Source: Microbacterium testaceum StLB037 (lineage in GTDB: Bacteria > Actinomycetota > Actinomycetes > Actinomycetales > Microbacteriaceae). From it: a DNA stretch of 64,000 nucleotides. The stretch lies in assembly GCF_008763945.1 (NCBI RefSeq), contig NZ_VTQH01000002.1, positions 364,578-428,577 on the forward strand. Direction: 5' to 3'. Below the pieces are notes generated by a model. That model was not told where the DNA came from. It worked only from the letters and a program-made list of their open reading frames with translations, and did not search any database. How positions within the stretch are numbered: position 1 is the stretch's first letter; the number at the start of each line of letters is the position of its first letter. A program made the position numbers and the translations under genes. Positions 20,674-31,145 of this stretch are shown piece by piece.

Positions 20674-22013
20674 CCCGACTTCCAGTCCTCGAGCTCGGAC
20701 AGGCGCAGGGCTTCACCGGCGAGCACGACGGATCCGGCGATCACCACGGCGCGGCGGTCGGACTCCGCGGCCCACGCGCGCGCCGCGTCGGCGGCGTCTT
20801 CGAGGGTCGGGTGCACCGTCACCGGCAGATCGGCGGCCTCGGCCACATCGGCGATCGCGTCGGGGTCGGTCGCGCGGTCGCTGTCGGGGGCGGTGGCGAA
20901 CACGCGGGCGACGGCCGGAACGAGCGCCGACATGATGCCCGCGGCATCCTTCCCCTCGAGGATGCCGACCACGGCCCCCCACTCGTCGATGTCGAACGAC
21001 TCGTCGAGGGCGGCGACCAGCGCGCGGGCGCCGTGCGGATTGTGCGCGGCGTCGACGAACACGGTGGGGGCGGTGCCGATGAGCTGCAGGCGCCCGGGCG
21101 AGGTGGCGTTGCCGAGGCCGTCGGCCACGACGTCAGCGGCGAGGGGCTGCGTGCCTCCGCCGACCAGCGATTCGACCGCGGCGACGGCGAGGGCCGCGTT
21201 CGCGCCCTGGTGCGCGCCGTAGAGCGGCAGGTAGAGCTCGCGGTACGTGCCGGCGACCCCGCGGATGTCGAGCTGCTGCCCGCCGACCGCGAGCGTCTGA
21301 CCCTCGAGCGCGAACCCGTCTCCGGCCACGGCGACCGTCGCCCCCTCCTTCTCGGCGCGGGCACGGATGACGCGCAGCGCCTCCGCGGGCTGCGCGGCCG
21401 AGACGACCGCCGCGCCGGGCTTGATGATCCCGGCCTTGACGGTGGCGATCTCGGTGATCGTCGAGCCGAGACGGTCGGTGTGGTCGATGTCGATGGGGGC
21501 GAAGACCGCGACGTCGCCGTCGGCGGTATTCGTGGAGTCCCACTCCCCGCCCATGCCGACCTCGAGCACGAGGACGTCGATGGGCGCGTCGGCGCACGCG
21601 ACGAAGGCGAGCACCGTGAGCAGCTCGAAGAACGTCAGCGGAGCGTCTCCGGCGGCTTCGAGCTCGGCGTCGACCATGCCGACGAAGGGCTGGATCTCGT
21701 CCCACGCGTCGGCGATCGCGGCGTCGGCCACGGGTTCTCCGTCGATGAGGATCCGCTCGGTGAAGCGCTCGAGGTGGGGGCTGGTGAACAGGCCCGTCCG
21801 AAGCCCCATCGCGCGCAGCAGGCTCTCGATCATGCGGCTGGTCGAGGTCTTGCCGTTCGTGCCAGTCACGTGGATGACGCGGTACGTGCGCTGAGGGTCG
21901 TCGAGCAGCTCGAGCACGCGGCGCGTGCGCTCGACGCGCGGCTGCACCCACTGCTCGCCCTGTCGCTCCAGTAGCGCCGCGTACACGGCATCCGCTCTGC
22001 TGCGATCACTCAT
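20661..22013 (-). CDS. folC: Bifunctional folylpolyglutamate synthase/dihydrofolate synthase
   Basis: This 450-residue Mur-ligase-like enzyme adds glutamate to dihydropteroate and to folates. [18 protein letters not shown] is the P-loop. [13 protein letters not shown] and [13 protein letters not shown] are family motifs. The C-terminal domain begins near [13 protein letters not shown]. Its ATG overlaps the ileS stop (ATGA). It is normal in length. Confidence 0.96.
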   Translation of the reverse strand: MSDRSRADAVYAALLERQGEQWVQPRVERTRRVLELLDDPQRTYRVIHVTGTNGKTSTSRMIESLLRAMGLRTGLFTSPHLERFTERILIDGEPVADAAIADAWDEIQPFVGMVDAELEAAGDAPLTFFELLTVLAFVACADAPIDVLVLEVGMGGEWDSTNTADGDVAVFAPIDIDHTDRLGSTITEIATVKAGIIKPGAAVVSAAQPAEALRVIRARAEKEGATVAVAGDGFALEGQTLAVGGQQLDIRGVAGTYRELYLPLYGAHQGANAALAVAAVESLVGGGTQPLAADVVADGLGNATSPGRLQLIGTAPTVFVDAAHNPHGARALVAALDESFDIDEWGAVVGILEGKDAAGIMSALVPAVARVFATAPDSDRATDPDAIADVAEAADLPVTVHPTLEDAADAARAWAAESDRRAVVIAGSVVLAGEALRLSELEDWKSGWQE

Positions 22014-25000
22014 GCGGGTGCTCCGATCCGCGCGACGGCCACCGTGACGGCGCCGACGTTCGCGTAAATCTTGGCCGTGAGGACGTTCTCGAACTCGGGC
22101 TCGCCCACGTTCCCGCGCTCGATGAGTCGCTCGGTGCGGCTGGCCAGCACGACGCCTTCGGCGAGGGTCTCGGATGCCACGCCCGCAACGTCGAACGCCT
22201 GAGCCACGGCCGCGGCATCGCCGGCGTCGTCGAACGTGAGGGTCAGGGAGATCCTGTCGCTCACGTCGAAGCCGGCGGCCTTACGGGTGTCCTGGATGCC
22301 GCGGATCATGTCGCGCGCCAGGCCCTCGGCCTCGAGCTCAGGCGTGGTGACGGTGTCGAGCAGCACGAAGCCGCCGCCCGCGAGCACGGCCAGCGCCTCG
22401 CCCTCGGGGCGACCCGCGGTCTCGACGACGAGGTCGTACTCGGCGGGCTCGAGGGCGATGCCGCCCGCGACGACCTGCCCGTCGACCTCGCTCCAGTCAC
22501 CCTCGCGGGCGGCCTTGATCGCCTGCTGCACCTGCTTGCCGAGGCGGGGGCCGGCGGCACGGGCGTTGACCGACAGGCGGTGCGTGATGCCGTACTCCGC
22601 GGCGGTTCCGTCCTGCAAGGCGACCTGCTCGACGGTCTTGACGTTGAGCTCCTCGCGCAGGATGTCGTCGAACTGCGCCAGGCCCGTGGCATCCGGAGTC
22701 ACCACCGTCAGCCGCGGAAGCGGCAGGCGCACGCGCTTGCCCTCGCGCTTGCGCAGCGCGTTGGCGACGCTCGAGACCTCGCGCACGGTGTCCATCGCGG
22801 TGCGGATGTCCGCCGCCGCCGGGAAAGCCGAGGCGTCGGGCCAGTCGGTCAGGTGGACGCTGCGCCCACCCGTCAGGCCCTGCCACACGCGCTCGGAGAC
22901 GAGCGGGATGAGCGGGGCAGCGACACGCGTCAGCGTCTCGAGCACGGTGTAGAGCGTGTCGAACGCCTCTCGGCTCGTCGGGTCGTCGGTCACGCCCACC
23001 CAGAAGCGGTCGCGCGAGCGGCGGATGTACCAGTTGGTCAGCACCTCGGCGAAGTCGCGCAGGCGCTCGGCCGCGGTCGTGGAGTCGAGGCCCTCGAGGT
23101 CGGCGGCCACGTCGCGGACGAGGTCGCCGGTGAGGGCGAGGATGTACCGGTCGAGCACGTCGGTGGAGTCGGTGCGCCACTCGGCGGTGTAGCCGTCGGG
23201 GCCCGAGGCGTTGGCGTAGGTCGCGAAGAAGTACCACGCGTTCCACAGCGGCAGCAGGAACTCGCGCACGCCCGAGCGGATGCCCTCCTCGGTCACCACG
23301 AGGTTGCCGCCGCGCAGCACGCTCGACGACATGAGGAACCACCGCATGGCATCCGACCCGTCGCGGTCGAACACCTCGCGCACGTCGGGGTAGTTGCGCA
23401 GCGACTTCGACATCTTCTGCCCGTCGTTGCCGAGCACGATGCCGTGGCACGACACCCCGGTGTAGGCCGGGCGGTCGAACAGCGCGGTCGAGAGCACGTG
23501 CATGACGTAGAACCAGCCGCGGGTCTGCCCGATGTACTCGACGATGAAGTCGGCGGGGGCGTGCTCGTCGAACCACTCGTGGTTCTCGAACGGGTAGTGC
23601 ACCTGTGCGAACGGCATCGAGCCCGAGTCGAACCACACGTCGAGCACGTCTTCGATGCGGCGCATCGTCGACTGCCCCGTCGGGTCGTCGGGGTTCGGGC
23701 GCGTGAGGTCGTCGATGTAGGGGCGGTGCAGGTCGACCTCGCCGTCGGCGTTCACCGGCAGTCGGCCGAAGTCGGCCTCCATGTCGGCGAGCGAGCCGTA
23801 GACGTCGACGCGCGGGTAGTCGGGGTTGTCGCTCTTCCACACCGGGATCGGCGAGCCCCAGTAGCGGTTGCGGCTGATCGACCAGTCGCGCGCGCCCTCG
23901 AGCCACTTGCCGAACTGGCCCTCCTTGACGTTCTCGGGCACCCAGGTGATCTGCTGATTGTTCGCCAGCAGGTCGTCCTTGATGTCGGTCACGCGCACGA
24001 ACCAGCTCGACACGGCCTTATAGATCAGGGGGTTCCGGCAGCGCCAGCAGTGCGGGTACGAGTGCTCGTACGAGGCCTCGCGCAGCAGGCGTCCGCCCTG
24101 CTTCAGCAGACGGATCAGCGGACGGTTCGCGTCGAGCCACAACTCGCCCGCCACGTCGGTGACGGCGGAGAGGAACCGGCCACCGTCGTCGAGCGAGATG
24201 ATCGTGGGCAGACCCGCGGCATCCGCGAGGCGCTTGTCGTCCTCACCGTAGGCCGGGGCCTGGTGCACGATGCCCGTGCCGTCGCTGACGGTGACGTAAT
24301 CGTCGACGAGGATCTTCCAGGCGTTCTCGGTGCCCCACACCGAGGCGTCGGCGTAGTAGTCGAAGAGGCGGTCGTACGACACGCCCTCGAGCTCGGAGCC
24401 CAGGACCGTGGTCTGCACGGCCGCGCGGGCGGCATCCGGGCTCTCGTACCCGAGGTCCTTGGCGTAGCCGGGCAACAGGTCTTCGGCCAGCAGATAGCGG
24501 TGGGCGACGGCCTCGAACGCCTCGTCGGGCGTGCCGTCGGGAGCGCGGTGCACGTCGGCTGCGCCGTTCGGCCCGCCCTCGATGACGGCATAACGGATTC
24601 CGGGACCCACGGCCAGCGCGAGGTTCGTCGGAAGCGTCCACGGCGTCGTCGTCCACGCCAGTGCGCGCACGCCCGTGAGCCCCAGCGCCTCGGCCTTCGC
24701 CCCGACCAGCGGGAATGTCACAGTGACGGAGGGATCCTGACGCATCTTGTAGACGTCGTCGTCCATGCGCAGCTCGTGTGTCGACAGGGGCGTCTCGTCG
24801 CGCCAGCAGTACGGCAGCACGCGGTAGCCCTCGTAGGCGAGGCCCTTGTCGTGGAGCGTCTTGAACGCCCACAGCACGCTCTCCATGTAGGTGGTGTCGA
24901 GCGTCTTGTAGCCGCGCTCGAAGTCGACCCAGCGGGCCTGGCGCGTGACGTAGTCCTGCCAGTCGCGCGTGTACTCGAGCACCGACTCGCGGGCCTTGGC

Positions 25001-25456
25001 GTTGAAGGTCGCCACGCCCATCGCCTCGATCTCGTCCTTCTCGGTGATCCCGAGCTGTTTCATCGCCTCGAGCTCGGCCGGAAGACCGTGGGTGTCCCAC
25101 CCGAAGACGCGGTCGACCTTCTTGCCGCGCATCGTCTGGAAGCGCGGGAAGACGTCCTTGGCGTACCCGGTGAGCAGGTGGCCGTAGTGCGGCAGGCCGT
25201 TGGCGAAGGGCGGGCCGTCGTAGAAGACCCACTCCTCGGCGCCCTCGCGGTTCGCGATCGAAGCGCGGAAGGTGTCGTCCTGCGCCCAGAAGGCGAGGGT
25301 GTCGTTCTCGATCGCCGGGAAGCGGGGGCTCGGGACGACGGATGCCGCGGCGGCGGCGCCCTGCGCGGACGCGAGGGTCGCGGCATCCGGGGTCGGCGTG
25401 TCCGGGGTCGACGCGTCGGCTGCCGGGCCGAAGGATGAGGGGCGTGGGTAGGTCAT
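22010..25456 (-). CDS. ileS: Isoleucyl-tRNA synthetase, eukaryote-like (type 2) form
   Basis: This 1148-residue class I synthetase charges tRNA-Ile. [11 protein letters not shown] is its HIGH element and [13 protein letters not shown] the KMSKS loop. Between them lies the CP1 editing domain (about 190-430). WYFYVMH-type and RSRDRFWVG segments mark the catalytic and anticodon regions. The length and ANGLPHYGH motif fit the type 2 clade that includes eukaryotic cytosolic and mupirocin-insensitive enzymes. I chose ATG 25456 (MTYPRP) because a GGAGAG lies just upstream inside the T-box leader. A Pro/Ala/Ser-rich N-terminal stretch of about 40 residues is extra. Confidence 0.96.
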   Translation of the reverse strand: MTYPRPSSFGPAADASTPDTPTPDAATLASAQGAAAAASVVPSPRFPAIENDTLAFWAQDDTFRASIANREGAEEWVFYDGPPFANGLPHYGHLLTGYAKDVFPRFQTMRGKKVDRVFGWDTHGLPAELEAMKQLGITEKDEIEAMGVATFNAKARESVLEYTRDWQDYVTRQARWVDFERGYKTLDTTYMESVLWAFKTLHDKGLAYEGYRVLPYCWRDETPLSTHELRMDDDVYKMRQDPSVTVTFPLVGAKAEALGLTGVRALAWTTTPWTLPTNLALAVGPGIRYAVIEGGPNGAADVHRAPDGTPDEAFEAVAHRYLLAEDLLPGYAKDLGYESPDAARAAVQTTVLGSELEGVSYDRLFDYYADASVWGTENAWKILVDDYVTVSDGTGIVHQAPAYGEDDKRLADAAGLPTIISLDDGGRFLSAVTDVAGELWLDANRPLIRLLKQGGRLLREASYEHSYPHCWRCRNPLIYKAVSSWFVRVTDIKDDLLANNQQITWVPENVKEGQFGKWLEGARDWSISRNRYWGSPIPVWKSDNPDYPRVDVYGSLADMEADFGRLPVNADGEVDLHRPYIDDLTRPNPDDPTGQSTMRRIEDVLDVWFDSGSMPFAQVHYPFENHEWFDEHAPADFIVEYIGQTRGWFYVMHVLSTALFDRPAYTGVSCHGIVLGNDGQKMSKSLRNYPDVREVFDRDGSDAMRWFLMSSSVLRGGNLVVTEEGIRSGVREFLLPLWNAWYFFATYANASGPDGYTAEWRTDSTDVLDRYILALTGDLVRDVAADLEGLDSTTAAERLRDFAEVLTNWYIRRSRDRFWVGVTDDPTSREAFDTLYTVLETLTRVAAPLIPLVSERVWQGLTGGRSVHLTDWPDASAFPAAADIRTAMDTVREVSSVANALRKREGKRVRLPLPRLTVVTPDATGLAQFDDILREELNVKTVEQVALQDGTAAEYGITHRLSVNARAAGPRLGKQVQQAIKAAREGDWSEVDGQVVAGGIALEPAEYDLVVETAGRPEGEALAVLAGGGFVLLDTVTTPELEAEGLARDMIRGIQDTRKAAGFDVSDRISLTLTFDDAGDAAAVAQAFDVAGVASETLAEGVVLASRTERLIERGNVGEPEFENVLTAKIYANVGAVTVAVARIGAPA

Positions 25457-25660
25457 GTCTCTCCGCAGGTTGGGATCCACCTGCGGGGACGATCCGTGCG
25501 GACCGCGGTACCACCCCGCGTTGCGCCGCCCCCGTTCGGGACCGGTGCCTCTCTCACTGCGGCTGTGACGGGCCTGCCCCGCGCGGTTCTACTGCGGGCC
25601 TGGACCCGTTTCTTCCGCGAGCTCCCCGGTGATGGCCGGATCGATGCTGATCGCTCCAGT
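25457..25660 (-). promoter_or_regulatory. T-box leader of ileS, translational type with short Stem I
   Basis: On the minus strand the conserved T-box sequence GGGTGGTACCGCG lies at 25516-25504; its TGGT can pair with an uncharged tRNA CCA end. Upstream, GGCCATCACCGGGG (25637-25624) holds an ATC isoleucine specifier at 25633-25631, followed by a purine-rich AGCTCGCGGAAGAAAC stretch as in actinobacterial ileS leaders. Close to the gene, CCGCAGGT (25486-25479) and ACCTGCGG (25470-25463) form a hairpin whose 3' arm overlaps the GGAGAG ribosome-binding site. This suggests control of translation rather than transcription. The 5' end is approximate. Confidence 0.9.
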
Positions 25661-25693
25661 CTACGCGAGCCGGGCGGCGTGCGCTGCGGCGCA

Positions 25694-25745
25694 GGCGCGT
25701 CCGTGGCACTCGAGGGAGAGGGGAACGGACGCGCCAGACACGACC
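25694..25745 (-). terminator. Terminator-like hairpin after the ABC importer operon
   Basis: GGCGCGTCCGT (25694-25704) and ACGGACGCGCC (25735-25745) form a perfect 11-pair stem around a 30-base loop, 6 bases beyond the ATPase stop. It separates the importer operon from the ileS leader on the same strand. No clear T tract follows. Confidence 0.5.
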
Positions 25746-25751
25746 CCGGCA

Positions 25752-27299
25752 TCACGCGCCAGGCGTGCCCAGGCCGGCGGACGCCAGCAGCTCGCGCGTG
25801 AAGGCGTGGCCGGGAGCGGCGAACACGCACGACACGGCGCCCGAGTCCACGACGCGTCCGTCCTTCATGACGATCACGTCGTCGGCGATCGCGGCCACGA
25901 CATCGAGGTCGTGGGTGACGAAGATCATCGCAAGGTCGCGCTCGCGTTGCAGGGCGAGGAGTCGGTCGAGGATCTTCGCGCGCACCGAGGCGTCGAGCGC
26001 CGAGACGGGTTCGTCGAGCACGAGCAGATCCGGTGACACGGCCAGGGCGCGGGCGATCGCGACGCGCTGACGCTGCCCGCCCGAGAGCTGTGCGGGGCGG
26101 CGGCGCACGAACGCCGGCGACAGCCCCACCTCCTCGAGCAGAGCGACCACGGCGCGCCGTCGGCCGGACCGCGGCACTCCCCCCGCGGCGACCGCCTCGC
26201 CGAGCGTGCGACCCACGCTCCAGCGCGGATCGAGCGCACCCCACGGGTTCTGCTGCACGAGCTGAACGCGTCGTCGGTCCGTGCCGCGGGCGACGGCGGG
26301 CGTCCAGGGGCGGTCGTCGAAGCGCAGCTCCCCCGCATCGGGCGCGGTCACCCCGACCGCGAGCCGCGCCAGCGTCGTCTTCCCCGACCCCGACTCCCCC
26401 ACGACCGCGAGCGTGCGTCCGCGTCGGACCTCGAACGAGACGTCGTCGACGGCGACACGCTCACCGAATCTCTTGGTCACGCCCCGCGCGGTGAACAGCG
26501 GCGCGTCGGTGCGCGGGGCCCGGCCCAGGGGCTCGTGCGAGACGGCGGCGACCAGCTCTCTCGTGACGGGATCGCGGGGGGATGCCAGTACCTCGGCGGT
26601 GACGCCGGTCTCGACGACCCGTCCCTCGTGCATCACGACGACCCAGTCGGCCACCCGCGCGACGGCTCCGAGGTCGTGGCTGATGAACACCACGGCCACG
26701 CCCTCGTCGGCGATGCGGCGGAGGAGCTCGAGCACGCGCGCCTGCACCGTGGCATCCAGTGCTGTCGTCGGCTCGTCGGCCACTAGGACGGCGGGCTTCG
26801 CCGACAGGGCCGAGGCGATCAGGGCGCGCTGGCGCAGACCGCCGGAGAGTTCGTGCGGGTACTGGCGGGCGCGTTCGTCGGGGTCGGGCATCGAGACGCG
26901 CTCGAGGCTCTCGTGGACGCGGTCGGCGAGGGTTCGTCCTCGCACCGCGGGCTCGTGGATGCGGACGGGCTCGGCCACCTCGGCGCCGACCCGGCGCAGG
27001 GGGTCGAGCGAGACGAGTGCGTCCTGCGAGACGAGGGCGATGCGCCGCCCGCGCAAGGCCCGCCATTGCCGCTCGGTCAGCGACTGCGCTGGAGTGCCGT
27101 CGATCTCGAGCGCCTCGGCCGACCACGACAGTCCCGCGGGAACGAGTCCGAGCAGGGCGCGCGCGCTCAGCGACTTGCCCGCGCCCGATTCGCCGACGAT
27201 CGCGACGCACTCCCCCGGGGGGACATCGAGGTCGAGGCCGCGGACGATCGCTCCCTCGCGACCGTCGACGCGCAGGCCCCGCAGGTGGACGCCCCTCAC
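25752..27299 (-). CDS. ABC transporter ATPase with two fused nucleotide-binding domains (DppD-DppF type)
   Basis: This 515-residue protein carries two complete ABC domains. The first (about 1-245) has Walker A GESGAGKS, LSGGLRQR and VLVADEPTTALDA. The second (about 260-515) has GESGSGKT, LSGGQRQR and LVLDEPVSALDA. One chain therefore supplies both ATP sites of a peptide, nickel or similar importer. The start is GTG 27299 in a GTGA overlap with the permease stop. It is the last gene of the operon. Confidence 0.94.
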   Translation of the reverse strand: MRGVHLRGLRVDGREGAIVRGLDLDVPPGECVAIVGESGAGKSLSARALLGLVPAGLSWSAEALEIDGTPAQSLTERQWRALRGRRIALVSQDALVSLDPLRRVGAEVAEPVRIHEPAVRGRTLADRVHESLERVSMPDPDERARQYPHELSGGLRQRALIASALSAKPAVLVADEPTTALDATVQARVLELLRRIADEGVAVVFISHDLGAVARVADWVVVMHEGRVVETGVTAEVLASPRDPVTRELVAAVSHEPLGRAPRTDAPLFTARGVTKRFGERVAVDDVSFEVRRGRTLAVVGESGSGKTTLARLAVGVTAPDAGELRFDDRPWTPAVARGTDRRRVQLVQQNPWGALDPRWSVGRTLGEAVAAGGVPRSGRRRAVVALLEEVGLSPAFVRRRPAQLSGGQRQRVAIARALAVSPDLLVLDEPVSALDASVRAKILDRLLALQRERDLAMIFVTHDLDVVAAIADDVIVMKDGRVVDSGAVSCVFAAPGHAFTRELLASAGLGTPGA

Positions 27300-28138
27300 G
27301 CGTCCCGCTCCTCGGAGCGCGCCCGCAGGATGCGGCCGATGACGCTGACGCTCACCACGGTCGCGGTGATCGCCAGGCCCGGGAAGACGGCGACCCACGG
27401 CGCCTGCACGAGGAGGTTGCGTCCCGCGGAGAGCATGAGCCCCCACTCCGGCGTCGGCTCGGTGGGCCCGAGACCCAGGAAGCTCAGGCCCGCCGCCGCG
27501 AGGATGCTCGTGCCGATACCGATCGTGGCCAGCACGCTCACCGCGCCCAGCACGCCCGGCAGCACGTGCCGTAGGTGCACCACCACGGCGGGGACGCCGA
27601 TGATGCGCGCGGCCTCGACGTGCTCGGCCGCCGCGAGAGAGCGGGTCTGCGCGCGAGCGAGCCGGATGTACACGGGAACCGCGGCGATCGTCACGGCCAC
27701 GGCGATGTTCGTGGCCCCCGGCCCGAGGACCGCGACCACGAGCAGCGCCACCAGGAACTCGGGGAAGGCCAGCAGCACGTCGACGACCCGCATCGCGGCG
27801 GCATCCACTGCGAGCGGGGCGACGGCTGCGAGCGAACCCGCGATCACACCGAGCACCAGGGCGAGGCCGGTCGCCAGCAGACCCGTGCCCACCGATCGGC
27901 CGGCGCCGAAGACGACGCGAGAGTACACGTCGCGCCCGCTCTGATCGGTGCCGAACCAGTGCGCGACGCTGGGCGGCTGGAGGGCCGCGCGGACCTCGGT
28001 CACCAGCGGGTCGTGCGTGGCGAGCAGCCCCGGTGCGACGGCGGCGAGGGCGACGACGGCGAGGACGAGGCCCGCGACCGACAGGGCGATCACGCGGCCG
28101 CGGCGGGTGCGGCGTCGCGGCGGAGCGACGGCGGTCAC
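27296..28138 (-). CDS. ABC importer permease, DppC family
   Basis: This 280-residue permease has about six helices. The N-terminal helix is followed by the DppC-type periplasmic segment HWFGTDQSGRDVYSRVVFGA. The coupling helix region EAARIIGVPAVVVHLRHVLPG is the EAA motif. The start is GTG 28138, overlapping the DppB gene stop. It works as a pair with the upstream permease. Confidence 0.93.
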   Translation of the reverse strand: MTAVAPPRRRTRRGRVIALSVAGLVLAVVALAAVAPGLLATHDPLVTEVRAALQPPSVAHWFGTDQSGRDVYSRVVFGAGRSVGTGLLATGLALVLGVIAGSLAAVAPLAVDAAAMRVVDVLLAFPEFLVALLVVAVLGPGATNIAVAVTIAAVPVYIRLARAQTRSLAAAEHVEAARIIGVPAVVVHLRHVLPGVLGAVSVLATIGIGTSILAAAGLSFLGLGPTEPTPEWGLMLSAGRNLLVQAPWVAVFPGLAITATVVSVSVIGRILRARSEERDA

Positions 28139-29112
28139 GCGGGAACCCCCGCGCGCACGCGCAGGGCCGCGGTGCCGGATCGCAGCCGCGGGTCGAGCAG
28201 GGGCACGACGAGGTCGACGACGGTGTTGACCACGACGAAGACGAGGGCGCTCAGCACGATGACCCCGGTGATGACGGGCAGGTCGCGGTCGGTGATCGCC
28301 GCGAGCGTGACGCGTCCGATCCCGGGCCGCGCGAACACGGTCTCCACCAGCACGGCACCGCCCAGCAGCGAGCCGACGAGGTAGGCGGCGAGGGTCACGC
28401 CCCCGACTCCGGCGTGCCGCAGCGTGTGGTGCAGGGTCTCGCGCCGAGGCGCGGCGCCGCGGGCGCGGACGGTGAGCAGGAACGGCTCGCGCTCGGCGGC
28501 CTCGATCCCATCCCGCAGCACCTGGGACAGCAGAGCGGCGACCGGCAAGGCCAGGGTCACGGCGGGCAGCACGAGCGACGCGGCATCCCGCCCGCCCGAT
28601 ACCGGGAACCACCCGAGCTGGAACGAGAAGACGCTCAGCAGCACGAGTCCCGTCCAGAACACCGGCGACGACAGCACGACGAGTTCGATTCCGGATGCCA
28701 CGGCCCGCCCGGTCCGTCCGCGCACGAGAAGGGCCGTCGCGAGCGCCAGGAGCACGGCGATCACGAGCGCCAGGGCCGACAGCTGCAAAGTGGGTCCGAG
28801 CTGGCGACCGATCACCTCGGCCACGGGGAGGCGCAGTTGGTACGACTCCCCCAGATCACCGCGGACGAGCCGCCCGAGGAATGCGGCGTACTGCTCGATC
28901 ACCGGCCGGTCGAGACCGAGGTCGCTGCGGATTCCCGCCTTCACGGCCTCGCTCACCTGAGCCTGCGGGCCGAGCATGACCTCGACCGGGTCGCCCGGGA
29001 TGATCCGGAACGCCACGAACGCGAGCGTCGCGGCGCCCCAGAGCACGAGGACGACGGATGCCACGATCCCCCCGAGGCGCCGGAGAAGGGCGCGGGAGCG
29101 AGAACGTGGCAT
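28135..29112 (-). CDS. ABC importer permease, DppB family
   Basis: This 325-residue permease has an N-terminal helix (about 12-32) and the DppB-type segment FRIIPGDPVEVMLGP. Further helices follow, with a cytoplasmic loop TVRARGAAPRRETLHHTLRHAG that matches the EAA coupling region. It begins 28 bases after the binding-protein gene and overlaps the next permease gene. Confidence 0.93.
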   Translation of the reverse strand: MPRSRSRALLRRLGGIVASVVLVLWGAATLAFVAFRIIPGDPVEVMLGPQAQVSEAVKAGIRSDLGLDRPVIEQYAAFLGRLVRGDLGESYQLRLPVAEVIGRQLGPTLQLSALALVIAVLLALATALLVRGRTGRAVASGIELVVLSSPVFWTGLVLLSVFSFQLGWFPVSGGRDAASLVLPAVTLALPVAALLSQVLRDGIEAAEREPFLLTVRARGAAPRRETLHHTLRHAGVGGVTLAAYLVGSLLGGAVLVETVFARPGIGRVTLAAITDRDLPVITGVIVLSALVFVVVNTVVDLVVPLLDPRLRSGTAALRVRAGVPA

Positions 29113-29140
29113 CCGACCAGTGTGTCCGAAACGCGCGGAC

Positions 29141-30754
29141 TCAGCCGACCGACGCGGTCGCGAACAGCGGACGACCGTAGAGGTCGAACGTCAGCCCCGA
29201 GACCTTCGGGGTCACGGCGCTGATGAGCGCCGGGCTGTACAGCGGCACGATCGCGGACTGCTGGGCGTTCCACTGCTGGACCTGGGCGTAGATCGCGTTG
29301 CGGGCGGCGGGGTCGGTCGTCGACGCAGCCTGCTCGAGGAGCGCGTCCATCGACGGGTCGCTCACCTGCGAGGCGTTCTGGAACCCGTCGGTCGCCAGGT
29401 GGCTGCGCAGCAGATCGGCGTCGACACCCGAGAAGCCCCAGTCGGTGACGTCGTAGGTCTTGGGTCCGTACTGCTCGTTGTAGGCGCCCGGCTCGAGCAC
29501 CTCGCGCTGGAGGTCGAAGCCGACGGCCTTGAGGTCGCTCTGCACCGCGTTCGCGAGCGCCGCGCGGTCGTCGGGCACCGGGGTCCACGCGATCCAGCGG
29601 GCCGTGAGGCGCTGACCGTTCTTGGTCCGGATGCCATCGGCATCCCGACCCGTCCAGCCCGCCTCGTTGAGAAGGGCGTTGGCGGCCGCCTGGTCGAAAG
29701 GCCACGTCTTCTCGAGGCTCGCGTCGTAGCCGGGGGTGGTGGCGCCGAGGATGCTCCAGGCGCGCGGGTACTGGCCGTAGAAGATCTCCTGCACGGCGGT
29801 GTCGACGTCGATGGCCTTCGAGAACGCCTGGCGCACCTTCTGGTCGGCGAAGACGCCGTACTTCTCGTTGAGGAACAGCGAGTAGGGCAGGCCCGGGTAG
29901 GCGATCGACTTGACCTCGTCGTCGGCGGGGACCTGCGCGACCAGGTTCGGCGGGAGGTTCGTGACGACGTCGGCCTGACCGCTCGACAGGGCGCCGACGC
30001 GCACAGACGCCTCGGGGAGGATGTCGACGCGCAGCGTCTTGAAGCTCGGCTTGCCGCCGCCGTCGGGGCCCCAGGTGTAGTCGTCGTTGCGGGTGTACAC
30101 GATGTCCTGGTCGGGCGTGTACTCGGTGAGCTCGAACGGGCCGGTGCCCACGGTGACGTCGGGTCCACCCGCCTTGAGCTGGTCGGCCTTGGTCTCGAGC
30201 ACCTGCGGCGAGTAGAAGCCCAGCAGCGCGGTGCTGGCCGCCTGCAGGAACGGGGCGTAGGGCTGCGTGAAGCGCACGCGCACGGTGTGCTCGTCGACCA
30301 CGTCGGTACCGGCGTACAGGTCGCCGCCGAGCATGCTCGCGGCTTGGGCCGACGCGGTCTCGGGATCGGCGATGCGATCGAAGTTGGCCTTGACCGCCGC
30401 GGCGTCGAACGCGGTGCCGTCGTGGAAGGTCACGTCGGAGCGCAGGCGGAAGAGGTAGCTCGCGCCGCCGTCCTCGACGTCCCACGACTCGGCGAGCCAC
30501 GGCGAGAACGTGCCGTCGGTCTCCTGGTAGACGAGCGAGTCGAGCACGGCGCGCTGCACCATGGCCGAGACGTCGAGCTGGCTGGTCTGCGGATCCATGT
30601 GCCCGGCGGAGAGGTTCGCGCCCTCGATCGCCCAGACGATCTCGCCGTCGCCCTCGGCGGCGGGGTCCGACCCGGCGCAGGCGGAGAGCGAAAGGGCGGC
30701 GACCGCGGCCACGGCGACCGCCGAGAGCACGCGACGCGAAAGCGGAGAAGGCAT
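29141..30754 (-). CDS. ABC importer substrate-binding lipoprotein, family 5 (peptide/nickel type)
   Basis: This 537-residue protein has a signal peptide with lipobox LSAC (lipidated Cys near residue 26). The SBP_bac_5 fold shows as FSPWLAESWDVEDGGASYLFRLRSDVTFHDGTAFDAAAVKANFDRI near residues 75-120 and VRQAFSKAIDVDTAVQEIFYGQ near 310. It delivers substrate to the two permeases downstream. The nature of the substrate cannot be told from sequence; peptides are most common. It is the first gene of the operon, with repeat array A4 upstream of its promoter region. Confidence 0.92.
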   Translation of the reverse strand: MPSPLSRRVLSAVAVAAVAALSLSACAGSDPAAEGDGEIVWAIEGANLSAGHMDPQTSQLDVSAMVQRAVLDSLVYQETDGTFSPWLAESWDVEDGGASYLFRLRSDVTFHDGTAFDAAAVKANFDRIADPETASAQAASMLGGDLYAGTDVVDEHTVRVRFTQPYAPFLQAASTALLGFYSPQVLETKADQLKAGGPDVTVGTGPFELTEYTPDQDIVYTRNDDYTWGPDGGGKPSFKTLRVDILPEASVRVGALSSGQADVVTNLPPNLVAQVPADDEVKSIAYPGLPYSLFLNEKYGVFADQKVRQAFSKAIDVDTAVQEIFYGQYPRAWSILGATTPGYDASLEKTWPFDQAAANALLNEAGWTGRDADGIRTKNGQRLTARWIAWTPVPDDRAALANAVQSDLKAVGFDLQREVLEPGAYNEQYGPKTYDVTDWGFSGVDADLLRSHLATDGFQNASQVSDPSMDALLEQAASTTDPAARNAIYAQVQQWNAQQSAIVPLYSPALISAVTPKVSGLTFDLYGRPLFATASVG

Positions 30755-30852
30755 GAAGAAACCTCGGAATCTCTGATGGGAAGGCTTTCAGCTTACCGGG
30801 GTTCCTGGACCGGGTGCGGAAACCCGGGGGTGCCCGCGCTCGCTGGCCGAGG

Positions 30853-31121
30853 CTCCGCGATTCGCGCAACCTCAGTCGGGATGCCGGGTTTCGGGCTGAT
30901 CCTGTGCGGATCGCTGATTCTGCGCGGCCGGTGCGTGGCCCGCGCGGGCCCAAGCTCCGCGATTCGCGCACGCTCAATCGGCATCCGCCCCTTCGGGCTG
31001 ACTCTGTGCGGATCGCTGTGTCTGCGCGGCAGGCGCGAGCCCCCTAGGGCGCATGCTCCACGATCCGCAGAACCTCAGTTGGCATCCGCCCCTTCGGGCT
31101 GATTTTGTGCGAATTGCTGCG
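30853..31121. repeat. Family A palindromic repeat array A4, three units
   Basis: Units lie at 30853-30918, 30955-31020 and 31056-31121, spaced about 101-102 bases. The left-arm core is CGCGATTCGCGCA or CACGATCCGCAGA, and right arms carry TGTGCGGATCGCTG or TGTGCGAATTGCTG. Units 2 and 3 share the loop GGCATCCGCCCCTTCGGG. The array lies upstream of the binding-protein gene and downstream of the DUF559 gene, both leftward. I see no gene in 30755-31145. Confidence 0.9.
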
Positions 31122-31145
31122 TCTGCGCCAACGCCGCCGTCCGGC

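Noticed and set aside
22580..25438. Long open frame on the plus strand opposite ileS
   Set aside because: The ileS frame has the HIGH and KMSKS motifs and a T-box; the opposite frame is low-complexity.
25457..25480. GTG 25480 as ileS start
   Set aside because: It falls inside the regulatory hairpin and lacks a ribosome-binding site; ATG 25456 has GGAGAG.
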